A DNA stretch of 64,000 nucleotides from Cellulomonas sp. PhB150 (GCF_003755175.1 NZ_RKHX01000003.1:186001-250000), one strand, 5' to 3'. Counted from the stretch's first letter, positions 54,778 through 63,481 are shown. Numbers and translations are program-made. Notes: generated from the sequence alone by a model not told the origin.

Positions 54778-55407
54778 TCAGGGGGTGGAGGGTGCGGCGA
54801 TCTGGTCGGGGGGGCAGCCGATCAGGCGCAGGACGCCGTCCGCGACGGAGCGTTGGACCACCGGGACGTCGAGGTCGGGGGTGTCGCGCCGTCGCAGGAT
54901 GACCGACTCGACCAGGCCGAGCACGAGCGCGCCACGGTCGTCGGCCTCGCTGCGCGCCGCCGCCGCGTCGGCGAGCTCGGAGTACCGCGCGCGCAGCCGG
55001 GCACGCAGGGCGTGGAAGGGCGCGAACTGCTCGGCCGTGACCTCGGGCAGCACGTACAGCACGCCGAGGTTCACCGGGCCGCCAGCGAGGAGCGCGACGT
55101 CGGCGTGCACCAGCGACCACAGCCGCGCGGCGGCGGGCTCGGGCGCGGCGACGAGGGCGTCGGCGAGCTCGAGCGACGGCTGCACGGTGCCGAGCAGCAG
55201 CTCGAGCAGGATCGCGTCCTTGCCGGCGAAGTGGTGGTAGATCGAGGCCTGCCGGACGCCGGCAGCGTCCGCGATGGCACGCGTGCTCGTGGAGGTGAAA
55301 CCCACCGAGCAGAAGAGGGCCGCGGCAGCGTCGAGCACGTCCTGGCGGGTGTCCCGCTCACCGTGCGGGTCGCCGCTCGCGCGCGGTCGACCTGGTCTGC
55401 GTGCCAT
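54778..55407 (-). CDS. TetR-family regulator of the urea/guanidine locus
   Basis: A 209-residue regulator. Helix-turn-helix: VLDAAAALFCSVGFTSTSTR, then AIADAAGVRQASIYHHFAGK. The helical C-terminal domain has GVLYVLPEVTAEQFAPFHAL. It lies between the symporter gene and the carboxylase operon, divergent from the latter. The same palindrome TTTCTGTC-N4-GACAG(A/G) flanks it on both sides, making it the likely repressor of both units. Start ATG at 55407. Confidence 0.88.
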   Translation of the reverse strand: MARRPGRPRASGDPHGERDTRQDVLDAAAALFCSVGFTSTSTRAIADAAGVRQASIYHHFAGKDAILLELLLGTVQPSLELADALVAAPEPAAARLWSLVHADVALLAGGPVNLGVLYVLPEVTAEQFAPFHALRARLRARYSELADAAAARSEADDRGALVLGLVESVILRRRDTPDLDVPVVQRSVADGVLRLIGCPPDQIAAPSTP

Positions 55408-55433
55408 AGCGAGCCGAACGTACCAGCGCCCGC

Positions 55434-55471
55434 GTTACACAAGGTTTACCTCGGGGTGACGGGGGCGGAAC
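55434..55471 (+). promoter_or_regulatory. GlnR-like box in the divergent promoter region
   Basis: Four pentamers at exact 11-base steps: GTTAC, TTTAC, GTGAC, GGAAC, each separated by six bases. The GlnR consensus is gTnAC-N6-GaAAC-N6-gTnAC-N6-GaAAC: boxes 1 and 3 match fully, box 4 at four of five, box 2 poorly. This position in front of a nitrogen-assimilation operon fits control by nitrogen status. Confidence 0.5.
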
Positions 55472-55488
55472 CTCGGGCACGGACCCTG

Positions 55489-55508
55489 TTTCTGTCAGTC
55501 GACAGAAA
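55489..55508. promoter_or_regulatory. TetR-type operator, catabolic-operon copy
   Basis: TTTCTGTC-AGTC-GACAGAAA has perfect 8-base arms. It ends 11 bases before the first ATG of the operon, directly before GAGGA. Bound protein would block transcription. Confidence 0.8.
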
Positions 55509-55519
55509 TCGAGGACGCC

Positions 55520-56371
55520 ATGACGACCACCAGCACGGGAACCGGCACCACGGCCGGGGCGCGCGCCCACGCACGCGCTCAGGAGGCGGACGCGCTCGGC
55601 AGGACCGCAACCCTGCCGACCCGCCCGGCCTCGGCCTGGCCGGCCCCGCCTGACGGCGTCGACGCCGACGACCTGGTGCATGCCGAGGTCGTCGCGGGCG
55701 GCGGCTACACGCACCTCGCCGTGGCGCGCGGCACGCACGTGCGGCTGACCGACCTGCTCGGTGACGCGTGCGCGCACGTGCTGGCCTACCGCCTGGACCG
55801 CCCCTGGGAGCGCCTCAACGTCGCGGACACCGTCAAGGTGCAGTGGCAGGTCTACCTGACGACCGGTCACCTGCTGCTCAGCGACCAGGGCCGGGTGCTC
55901 GCGAGCATCGTCGGCGACACCTCCACCCGCCAGGACGCGCTGTACGGGACGACGACGAGGGCACGTAACGAGGAGCGCTACGGCGACGGCGCCGCCCACG
56001 GCGCGACCCCGGCGGGCCGTGAGCTGTTCGCCCTCGCTGCCGCCAAGCACGACCTGGCGCGTCGCGACCTGCCGCCGAGCATCTCCTTCTTCCAGGGCGT
56101 CCGGATCGACGACGAGGGCCGCCCGGTGTTCGAGGGCTCGGCCGGGCAGGGCACGGCAGTCACGCTGCGCGCCGAGGTGCCGCTGCTGCTGCTCGTGGCC
56201 AACACGGCCCACCCGCTCGACCCCCGCCCGTTCACGAGCACACCGCTCGAGGTGCTCGCCTGGCGCGGCGCCCCCACGAGCGAGGAGGACCCGTCCTGGA
56301 GCGCCACGCCCGAGGGCCGCCGCGCGTTCGTCAACACCGTCGCCGACCTCACCGCCCGGGGGATCGCATGA
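55520..56371 (+). CDS. DUF1989 urea/guanidine-carboxylase-associated protein, long form (probable carboxyguanidine deiminase subunit)
   Basis: A 283-residue DUF1989 protein. GGGYTHLAVARGTHVRLTDL, CAHVLAYRLDRPWERLNVAD, DTVKVQWQVYLTTGHLLLSD, and DLPPSISFFQGVRIDDEGRP. These paired proteins were first named urea-carboxylase-associated proteins and later shown, in several bacteria, to form a carboxyguanidine deiminase (CgdAB). They convert carboxyguanidine to allophanate. An N-terminal Ala-rich tail precedes the domain. First gene of the operon; its stop overlaps the next ATG (ATGA). Confidence 0.88.
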   Translation: MTTTSTGTGTTAGARAHARAQEADALGRTATLPTRPASAWPAPPDGVDADDLVHAEVVAGGGYTHLAVARGTHVRLTDLLGDACAHVLAYRLDRPWERLNVADTVKVQWQVYLTTGHLLLSDQGRVLASIVGDTSTRQDALYGTTTRARNEERYGDGAAHGATPAGRELFALAAAKHDLARRDLPPSISFFQGVRIDDEGRPVFEGSAGQGTAVTLRAEVPLLLLVANTAHPLDPRPFTSTPLEVLAWRGAPTSEEDPSWSATPEGRRAFVNTVADLTARGIA

Positions 56372-56979
56372 ACCTGATCGACACCGTCGTCCCCGCCCGC
56401 GCCCCGTGGTCGGGGGTGGTCCACGCCGGCGAGGTGCTGACGATCATCGACCTGCGCGGCAACCAGGCCGTCGACTTCCTCGTCTTCGACGCCGCGGACA
56501 CGAGCCTGCGGTACAGCGCGCCGGACACCATCCAGGGGCAGGACTCGGTGTTCCTCACCACGGGCTCGGTCCTGCGCGACTGCGAGTACGGCCCGTTGAT
56601 GACCGTCGTCGCCGACGAGGTGGGGCGGCACGACACGCTCGGCGGCGCGTGCTCCAAGGAGTCGAACACCCTGCGCTACGGCCAGCACACGTGGGCGCAG
56701 CACGCGTGCGCCGAGAACTTCCTCGCCGAGGGGGGCCGGCACGGCCTGGGCAAGCGCGACCTGGTCTCGAACATCAACTGGTACATGAACGTGCCGGTGG
56801 ACCCGGACGGCGCGCTCGGGATCGTCGACGGCATCTCCGCCCCCGGCCTCTCGCTCTCCCTGCGCGCGGAGCGCGACGTCCTCGTGGTGGTCAGCAACTG
56901 CCCGCAGATCAACAACCCGTGCAACGGCTTCGACCCGACGCCGGTGCGCATGGTCGTCACGAGCGGGGAGTCCCGATGA
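56368..56979 (+). CDS. DUF1989 urea/guanidine-carboxylase-associated protein, short form (probable carboxyguanidine deiminase subunit)
   Basis: A 203-residue DUF1989 protein. DLRGNQAVDFLVFDAADTSL, RYSAPDTIQGQDSVFLTTGS, LGGACSKESNTLRYGQHTWA, NFLAEGGRHGLGKRDLVSNI, and NCPQINNPCNGFDPTPVRM. The cysteines of GGACS and CPQINNPCNGF are the family's probable metal ligands. It partners the long form; 4-base overlaps with both neighbours suggest stoichiometric expression. Confidence 0.9.
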   Translation: MNLIDTVVPARAPWSGVVHAGEVLTIIDLRGNQAVDFLVFDAADTSLRYSAPDTIQGQDSVFLTTGSVLRDCEYGPLMTVVADEVGRHDTLGGACSKESNTLRYGQHTWAQHACAENFLAEGGRHGLGKRDLVSNINWYMNVPVDPDGALGIVDGISAPGLSLSLRAERDVLVVVSNCPQINNPCNGFDPTPVRMVVTSGESR

Positions 56980-59900
56980 CTTTCGACACGCTGCTGGTCG
57001 CCAACCGCGGCGAGATCGCCGTCCGCATCCTGCGCACCGCGAAGGAGCGGGGCCTGCGCACCGTCGCGGTCTACTCCGACGCCGACGCGGGCGCCGCCCA
57101 CGTGCACCTCGCCGACGCGGCCGTACGCCTGGGACCCGCCCCCGCCACCCAGTCGTACCTGCGCGCCGACCTCATCCTCGAGGCTGCCGCCGCCACCGAC
57201 GCCGGCGCGGTGCACCCCGGCTATGGCTTCCTCTCGGAGAACGCCGACTTCGCCCGCGCCGCCGAGGCGGCCGGCGTGGCGTTCGTCGGCCCGACCCCCG
57301 CGCAGCTCGAGCTGTTCGGCGCCAAGCACACCGCGCGCGACGCGGCGCGGGCCGTGCGGATGCCGATGCTCGCTGGCACCGGCCTGCTCGACACCCTCGA
57401 GGAGGCGCTCGCCGCGGCCGAGTCGATCGGCTTCCCCGTCATGCTCAAGGCGACGGCGGGCGGCGGCGGCATCGGCATGCGCGCCTGCGCCGGACCGGAC
57501 GAGCTCGTCGCCGCGTGGGAGGCCGTGCGACGCACCGCGGGAGCCGCCTTCGGGTCGGCCGGCGTGTACCTGGAGCGGCTCATCACCGCGGCGCGGCACG
57601 TCGAGGTACAGGTCTTCGGCGACGGCCTGGGCCGCGTCGTCACGCTCGGCGACCGCGACTGCTCGCTGCAGCGCCGCCACCAGAAGGTCGTCGAGGAGGC
57701 GCCCGCGCCGGGTCTGCCCGACGAGGTCCGCGAGCAGATCGGCACCGCGGCCCGCACCTTGGCGGAGTCGGTCGACTACCGCTCCGCGGGCACCGTGGAG
57801 TACGTCTACGACGCCGAGCGCGAGGAGGCCGCCTTCCTCGAGGTGAACACGCGCCTGCAGGTCGAGCACCCCGTCACCGAGGCCGTCTACGGCGTCGACC
57901 TCGTGGCCTGGATGATCCGCCTCGCGCAGGGCGACACCTCCGTGGTCGAGACGCCGCTCGTCGCGCGCGGGGCGGCCGTCGAGGCCCGTGTCTACGCCGA
58001 GAACCCGGACCGCGACCACTTGCCGAGCGCGGGCACGGTCGTCGCGTTCGAGGCACCCGCGAGCGCACGCGTCGACACGTGGATCGAGCCGGGCGTCGAG
58101 GTCTCCACCCACTACGACCCGCTGCTCGCGAAAGTCGTCACCGCGGGCGGGGACCGCGCCGCCGCCTGGCACGCGATGGGCGAGGCGCTGGCCGGGACGC
58201 GCCTCGACGGCGTCGCGACCAACCTGGGCCTGCTGCGCACGATCGTGCACGCACCCGCCGTCGCGGCGGCTCTGCACCACACCGGGACGCTGGCGCACCT
58301 GCACGACGAGACGCCGCGCATCGACGTGCTCCGCGCTGGCCTGCTCACCACCATCCAGGACTGGCCGGGCCGCACCGGGCTGTGGCACGTCGGCATCCCG
58401 CCGTCGGGACCGATGGACGACCTGTCCTTCCGCCTGGGCAACGTCGCGCTCGGCAACCCGGAGGGGGCACCCGGCCTCGAGTGCACGATGGGCGGGCCCG
58501 AGCTGCGGTTCGTCACCGGGGCCACCGTCCTCGTCGCCGGGGCGCCCGCACCGGTCACGGTCGACGACCAGCCGGTCCCCCAGTGGGAGCCCGTCGAGGT
58601 CCCCGCGGGCGGCGTGCTCGCGATCGGCGCCCCCACCGCGGGCATGCGCACCTACGTGCTCGTGCGCGGCGGCCTGGACGTCCCGCGCGTCCTGGGCTCG
58701 GCGGCGACGTTCGACCTGGGCAAGATCGGCGGCACCACCGGCCTGCCCCTGCGCCCCGGCGACCTGCTCACGCTCGCGCCGGCCGGCCCGGGTGAGCCGC
58801 GCCCGGTCCCGCCGGCCGACCGGCCGACGATCTCCGGCACGTGGGCGATCGGCGCGCTCGAGGGTCCGCACGCCGCGCCCGAGTTCTTCACGCCCGACGA
58901 CGTCACCGAGTTCTACGCCGCGACGTGGGCGGTGCACTTCAACTCGGCCCGCACGGGCGTGCGCCTCGTCGGCCCCAAGCCCACCTGGGCCCGCCCCGAC
59001 GGCGGCGAGGCGGGCCTGCACCCGTCCAACATCCACGACACCCCCTACGCGGTCGGGGCCGTCGACTACACCGGCGACCTGCCGATCCTGCTCGGCCCGG
59101 ACGGCCCGTCGCTCGGCGGCTTCACGTGCCCGGCGACGGTCGCGCTCGGCCAGCTGTGGAAGCTCGGCCAGCTGCGGCCCGGGGACAGCGTGCGGTTCGT
59201 CCCGGTCGACGAGGCGGGGGCCGACGAGCTGCGCCGCCGACCGCAGGCGGTCCCGCAGGTCTCCCGGGCCGCGCACACCGACGGCGGCATCCTCGCCCGC
59301 CACGAGGACGGGGTCACCTACCGCCGCAGCGGCGACGACAACCTGCTCGTCGAGTACGGGGCGATGACGCTCGACCTCGCCTCGCGCATGCGCGTGCACG
59401 CCCTCGCGCAGGAGGTGCAGGCACGGGTCGACGAGGACGGACTGCGCGGCATCGTCGACCTCACCCCCGGCATCCGCTCGCTGCAGCTGCACGTCGACCC
59501 CGACCGGCTGCCCCTGCGCACCGCGCTCGACCTGGTGCGCGAGATCGAGGACACCCTGCCGGCCACCACCGACCTCGTCGTGCCGAGCCGCACCGTCCAC
59601 CTCCCGCTGAGCTGGGACGACCCGGCCACGCGCGAGGCGATCGAGCGGTACATGGCCGGGGTGCGCGACGACGCCCCGTGGTGCCCGTGGAACATCGAGT
59701 TCATCCGGCGGATCAACGGCCTGGCGTCGGTCGACGACGTCTACCGCACCGTCTTCGACGCGCAGTACCTGGTCATGGGCCTGGGCGACGTGTACCTCGG
59801 CGCCCCTGTGGCCACGCCGCTGGACCCCCGGCACCGCCTGGTCACCACCAAGTACAACCCCGCGCGCACCTGGACGCCGCAGAACGCGGTCGGCATCGGC

Positions 59901-60557
59901 GGCGCCTACCTGTGCATCTACGGCATGGAGGGGCCGGGCGGTTACCAGTTCGTCGGCCGGACCGTCCAGGTCTGGGACACCCACGCGCGCCGCAAGCCCT
60001 TCGAGCCGGGCACCCCCTGGCTGCTGCGGTTCTTCGACCGGATCAGCTGGTACCCGGTCGGCGCCGACGAGCTGCTGGACATGCGTGCCGACATGGCGGC
60101 CGGTCGACTCGACCTGGCGATCGACGAGGGCGAGTTCTCCATCGCGGAGCACGAGCGCTTCCTCGCGGACAACGCCGGGTCGATCGACGCCTTCCGTGCG
60201 CAGCAGGCGCGCGCGTTCGGCGCCGAGCGGGACGCATGGGAGGCCGCGGGCGAGTTCGACCGCCGCGCCGAGCCCGACGCACCGCCCGTCGTCGGCCCCG
60301 GTGTGGCCGTGCCCGACGGGTGCGAGGGGGTCGAGGCCCCGTTCGTGGCCACCGTGTTCCGCGTCGACGCACGGCCGGGCGACCGGGTGGTGCGTGGCCA
60401 GCAGCTGCTGGCGCTCGAGGCGATGAAGATGGAGGCGCCCGTGACCGCGACCGTCTCGGGCATCGTCCTCGAGGTGGTCGTCACGCCAGGCGACCAGGTC
60501 GGGCCGGGGCAGGTGCTCGTCATCGTCGAGCCCGAGGCGGTGACGACCGCGGCGTAG
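56976..60557 (+). CDS. Biotin-dependent urea/guanidine carboxylase
   Basis: A 1193-residue enzyme. Biotin carboxylase domain (~1-445): VANRGEIAVRILRTA, MLKATAGGGGIGMRACA, EVNTRLQVEHPVTEAVYG. Then KipA/KipI-like carboxyltransferase domains (~450-1085): TTIQDWPGRTGLWHVGIPPS, GGFTCPATVALGQLWKLGQL, WNIEFIRRINGLASVDDVY, DVYLGAPVATPLDPRHRLVT. C-terminal biotinyl domain with Lys1151 in LLALEAMKMEAPVTATVSG. It uses ATP and bicarbonate to carboxylate urea or guanidine. With the DUF1989 pair present, guanidine is the likelier substrate. No allophanate hydrolase is fused or adjacent. One base separates its stop from the convergent SorC gene. Confidence 0.93.
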   Translation: MTFDTLLVANRGEIAVRILRTAKERGLRTVAVYSDADAGAAHVHLADAAVRLGPAPATQSYLRADLILEAAAATDAGAVHPGYGFLSENADFARAAEAAGVAFVGPTPAQLELFGAKHTARDAARAVRMPMLAGTGLLDTLEEALAAAESIGFPVMLKATAGGGGIGMRACAGPDELVAAWEAVRRTAGAAFGSAGVYLERLITAARHVEVQVFGDGLGRVVTLGDRDCSLQRRHQKVVEEAPAPGLPDEVREQIGTAARTLAESVDYRSAGTVEYVYDAEREEAAFLEVNTRLQVEHPVTEAVYGVDLVAWMIRLAQGDTSVVETPLVARGAAVEARVYAENPDRDHLPSAGTVVAFEAPASARVDTWIEPGVEVSTHYDPLLAKVVTAGGDRAAAWHAMGEALAGTRLDGVATNLGLLRTIVHAPAVAAALHHTGTLAHLHDETPRIDVLRAGLLTTIQDWPGRTGLWHVGIPPSGPMDDLSFRLGNVALGNPEGAPGLECTMGGPELRFVTGATVLVAGAPAPVTVDDQPVPQWEPVEVPAGGVLAIGAPTAGMRTYVLVRGGLDVPRVLGSAATFDLGKIGGTTGLPLRPGDLLTLAPAGPGEPRPVPPADRPTISGTWAIGALEGPHAAPEFFTPDDVTEFYAATWAVHFNSARTGVRLVGPKPTWARPDGGEAGLHPSNIHDTPYAVGAVDYTGDLPILLGPDGPSLGGFTCPATVALGQLWKLGQLRPGDSVRFVPVDEAGADELRRRPQAVPQVSRAAHTDGGILARHEDGVTYRRSGDDNLLVEYGAMTLDLASRMRVHALAQEVQARVDEDGLRGIVDLTPGIRSLQLHVDPDRLPLRTALDLVREIEDTLPATTDLVVPSRTVHLPLSWDDPATREAIERYMAGVRDDAPWCPWNIEFIRRINGLASVDDVYRTVFDAQYLVMGLGDVYLGAPVATPLDPRHRLVTTKYNPARTWTPQNAVGIGGAYLCIYGMEGPGGYQFVGRTVQVWDTHARRKPFEPGTPWLLRFFDRISWYPVGADELLDMRADMAAGRLDLAIDEGEFSIAEHERFLADNAGSIDAFRAQQARAFGAERDAWEAAGEFDRRAEPDAPPVVGPGVAVPDGCEGVEAPFVATVFRVDARPGDRVVRGQQLLALEAMKMEAPVTATVSGIVLEVVVTPGDQVGPGQVLVIVEPEAVTTAA

Positions 60558-60558
60558 G

Positions 60559-61548
60559 TCAGGTCCGCGCGCGGGCCCGGTGCGGGCGCGGCTGCTCGAC
60601 CTGCTCGAGCAGCAGGCCCGCCGTGATCTCGTCGACGACCAGGTCCGTGACGACCCCGGCGCGCAGTGCGGCGAGCAGCGGCGCGACCTTGTTGTCGCCC
60701 GCGACGACGCACAGCCGGCGCGGCACGTGCTCGAGCTGGTGGGGGTCCGGGCCTGTCGCGCGGGTGTTGACGGCGATGTCCTTCCAGGACCCGTCCGCGC
60801 GCAGGAAGACGGTGCAGACGTCCCCGACGACGCCCTCGTCGTGCAGCACCTCGATGTCCGAGTCGTCGAGGTAGCCGGCCGAGTACACGTGCGACGGGAC
60901 GGCCCCCGCGACGGCACCGACGGAGAACACCGCGATGTCCGCGCGCTCCTGCATGTCGAGCACGCGGCGCACCGAGCGCTCCCGCCACATCGCGGCCTTC
61001 GTGTCCGGGTAGTCGAAGAACGCCGGTACCGAGAAATGGTGCACGGCGGCGCCGAACGCGGTCCCGAACGACGAGATGAGGTCCGAGGCGTACTCGACGC
61101 CGCTCGTGCGCATGTTGGCGGCGCCGTTGAGCTGGACGACCGCCGCGCCACGCGTCGGCTTGGGGACGAGGAACCGGGAGACCGACGCGAGCGTGGTCCC
61201 CCACGCGACGCCCATCACCATGTCCGAGTCGAACCACGACGAGAGCAGCCGCGCGGCTGTCATCGACACCTGCGTGAGCCGCTCGAGGTGGCTCGCGGAG
61301 TCGGGGACAGGGACGACGTAGGAGTCGATCCCGAAGGCGGCGGCGACCGACCGTCCCAGGCCGGGGGCCCGGGTGCTGGACGGGCGCAGGTTGATCTCGA
61401 CGAGACCGGAGGCCCGGGCCTGCTTGAGCATCCGTGACACCGTCGAGCGCGACGTGCCGAGGTGCCGCGCGATGACCTCCATCTTGAGGTCCTGCAGGTA
61501 GTACATGGATGCGGCTCTGAGCATGTCCTGCTCGCGGTCGTACTCCAT
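60559..61548 (-). CDS. SorC/DeoR-type sugar-binding transcriptional regulator
   Basis: A 329-residue regulator. Helix-turn-helix DLKMEVIARHLGTSRSTVSR, then MLKQARASGLVEINL. The effector domain has the phosphosugar-isomerase-like fold: MVMGVAWGTTLASVSRFLVP, VVQLNGAANMRTSGVEYASD, ADIAVFSVGAVAGAVPSHVY, RRLCVVAGDNKVAPLLAALR. Members bind phosphorylated sugars or polyols. ACAGGAGGGCTC before ATG 61548 is a strong ribosome-binding site. It is divergent from glpD with a perfect palindrome between them, so a glycerol or glycerol-3-phosphate role is likely. Confidence 0.88.
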   Translation of the reverse strand: MEYDREQDMLRAASMYYLQDLKMEVIARHLGTSRSTVSRMLKQARASGLVEINLRPSSTRAPGLGRSVAAAFGIDSYVVPVPDSASHLERLTQVSMTAARLLSSWFDSDMVMGVAWGTTLASVSRFLVPKPTRGAAVVQLNGAANMRTSGVEYASDLISSFGTAFGAAVHHFSVPAFFDYPDTKAAMWRERSVRRVLDMQERADIAVFSVGAVAGAVPSHVYSAGYLDDSDIEVLHDEGVVGDVCTVFLRADGSWKDIAVNTRATGPDPHQLEHVPRRLCVVAGDNKVAPLLAALRAGVVTDLVVDEITAGLLLEQVEQPRPHRARART

Positions 61549-61560
61549 GAGCCCTCCTGT

Positions 61561-61572
61561 GCACATATGTGC
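61561..61572. promoter_or_regulatory. Palindromic operator between the SorC regulator and glpD
   Basis: GCACATATGTGC is a perfect 12-base palindrome, extended by G and C one base out on each side after a mismatch. It is only 13 bases before the regulator ATG and ~98 before glpD. AT-rich for this DNA. Probable regulator-binding site controlling both directions. Confidence 0.65.
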
Positions 61573-61669
61573 GCCCCGGTTGCGCGTTCGTTCGTTGGTG
61601 ACGACGATAGCCATCGCACCCGAATGGCGCGAACCACAGCGGATCGCGCACCTGAGGAGAGATCGACCC

Positions 61670-63481
61670 ATGAGGACCGCCCCGCTCACCGCCCAGGCTC
61701 GGACCGACGCACTCGCCGCCCTGCGCGGCAGCGCAGCTCGCGAGGACGAGCTCGACGTGCTGGTGATCGGCGGTGGCGTGACCGGCGCGGGCGTCGCCGT
61801 CGACGCGGTCACGCGCGGGCTCTCGACCGCGATCGTCGAGGCGCAGGACTGGGCCTCGGGCACCTCGTCGCGCTCGTCCAAGCTCGTTCACGGCGGGCTG
61901 CGCTACCTGCAGATGCTCGACTTCCACCTGGTGCGCGAGGCGCTCACCGAGCGCGACCTGCTCATCAACCGCCTCGCACCGCACCTGGTCAAGCCCGTGA
62001 GCTTCCTCTACCCGCTCGAGAACCGGGTGTGGGAGCGGGCCTACGTCGGCGCCGGCGTCGCGCTGTACGACACGCTCGCCTCGGTGAACGGCGGCAAGCG
62101 CGCGCTGCCCATCCACCGGCACCTGTCCCGCAAGGGCATGGAGCGCCTCTTCCCCGACCTGCGCCACGACGCCGCGATCGGCGCGGTCCGGTACTGGGAC
62201 GCGAGCGTCGACGACGCGCGCCTGGTCGAGACCCTGGTCCGCACGGCGGTCAGCTACGGCGCGCACGCGGCCAGCCGCACCCAGCTCGTCGACCTGCACA
62301 CCACCAGCGGCGGCGCGGTCACCGGTGCCGAGCTCGTCGACCTCGAGACGGGTGAGCACTTCGACGTCCGCGCCCGCCACGTCATCAACGCGACCGGCGT
62401 GTGGACCGAGGCGACCGAGTCGCTCGCGGGGTCCGACGGCGGCCTCAAGGTGCTGGCCAGCAAGGGCGTCCACATCGTCGTGCCGCGCTCGCGGATCTCG
62501 GGCGACGTGGGCCTGATCCTGCAGACCGAGAAGTCCGTCCTGTTCATCATCCCGTGGTCGCGCTACTGGGTCATCGGCACCACGGACACCCCGTGGGAGC
62601 AGGAGCTGACCCACCCCGTCGCGACCAGTGCGGACATCGACTACGTCATGGAGCACGCCAACGCGGTGCTCAGCCGCCCGATCACGCGCGAGGACATCAT
62701 CGGCACGTGGGCCGGCCTGCGTCCGCTGCTGCAGCCCGGCACCAAGGAGGGCACCTCGTCCGCCAAGGTGTCCCGCGAGCACACGGTTGCCTCCCCCACG
62801 CCGGGCCTCACGGTCATCGCCGGCGGCAAGCTGACGACGTACCGCGTGATGGCCAAGGACGCGGTCGACTTCGCGATCGGCTCGCGCGCCACGACGCTGC
62901 CGTCGATCACTCACGAGGTGCAGCTCGTCGGCGCCGAGGGCCTGCGCGTCTTCCAGCGCCAGGCGCGCGCCATCGGCGCGAAGTACGACTGGGACCGCCC
63001 GCGCATGGACCACCTCCTGCACCGGTACGGGTCGCTGCTCGGTGAGCTGATCGACCTGTGCGACGCCAACCCGGAGCTGGCCAAGCCGCTCGCGAACGCC
63101 GATGCCTACATCGGGGCCGAGATCGTCTACGCCGCCAGCCACGAGGGCGCGCTGCACCTCGACGACATCTTCATGCACCGGACGCGGCTCAACTACGAGC
63201 AGCTGGACAAGGGCGTGGGCGCGATCGACGAGATCGCCGACCTGGTCGCCCCGATCCTCGGCTGGGACGCCGAGACCCGTGCGGCCGAGATCGCGTCCTA
63301 CCGCGCCCGGGCCGAGGCCGAGGAGGCCGCGGCCGCCCAGCCCGACGACGTCAGCGCCGAGCAGGTCCGCCTCGAGGCGGCCGACGTGGCGCCGATGCAC
63401 GACCTGGGTGCGAGCGTCAGCGCGGGGACCAAGCCCGGCTCACCCGCTGGGAAGGGGTCCGTCGGACCTGCCGGCACCTGA
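61670..63481 (+). CDS. glpD: Glycerol-3-phosphate dehydrogenase (FAD, aerobic type)
   Basis: A 603-residue flavoenzyme oxidising glycerol-3-phosphate to dihydroxyacetone phosphate at the membrane. FAD motif VLVIGGGVTGAGVAVDAVTR, SSRSSKLVHGGLRYLQMLD, INATGVWTEATESLAG, SRYWVIGTTDTPWEQEL, TWAGLRPLLQPGTKEGTSSA, ViAGGKLTTYRVMAKDAVD. The C-terminal ~60 residues are an Ala/Glu-rich extension. GAGGAGAG lies 11 bases before the ATG at 61670. 67 bases separate it from glpF, consistent with one glp operon. No glpK follows within the window. Confidence 0.94.
   Translation: MRTAPLTAQARTDALAALRGSAAREDELDVLVIGGGVTGAGVAVDAVTRGLSTAIVEAQDWASGTSSRSSKLVHGGLRYLQMLDFHLVREALTERDLLINRLAPHLVKPVSFLYPLENRVWERAYVGAGVALYDTLASVNGGKRALPIHRHLSRKGMERLFPDLRHDAAIGAVRYWDASVDDARLVETLVRTAVSYGAHAASRTQLVDLHTTSGGAVTGAELVDLETGEHFDVRARHVINATGVWTEATESLAGSDGGLKVLASKGVHIVVPRSRISGDVGLILQTEKSVLFIIPWSRYWVIGTTDTPWEQELTHPVATSADIDYVMEHANAVLSRPITREDIIGTWAGLRPLLQPGTKEGTSSAKVSREHTVASPTPGLTVIAGGKLTTYRVMAKDAVDFAIGSRATTLPSITHEVQLVGAEGLRVFQRQARAIGAKYDWDRPRMDHLLHRYGSLLGELIDLCDANPELAKPLANADAYIGAEIVYAASHEGALHLDDIFMHRTRLNYEQLDKGVGAIDEIADLVAPILGWDAETRAAEIASYRARAEAEEAAAAQPDDVSAEQVRLEAADVAPMHDLGASVSAGTKPGSPAGKGSVGPAGT

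Noticed and set aside
55408..55519. Guanidine riboswitch before the DUF1989/carboxylase operon
   Set aside because: Only a single GGG-cACGGa-CCC mini-hairpin resembles a guanidine-II loop; the required second hairpin and the ykkC core are absent. TetR and GlnR-like sites explain the region better.
56676..61151. Very long open frame on the minus strand opposite the carboxylase operon
   Set aside because: Arg/Val/Ala/Asp-rich low-complexity translation with no domain; it is the high-GC antisense shadow of the carboxylase operon and crosses into the real SorC gene in another context.
59942..63400. Long minus-strand open frame across the carboxylase end and glpD
   Set aside because: Antisense shadow of glpD and the carboxylase; composition typical of GC-rich non-coding frames.
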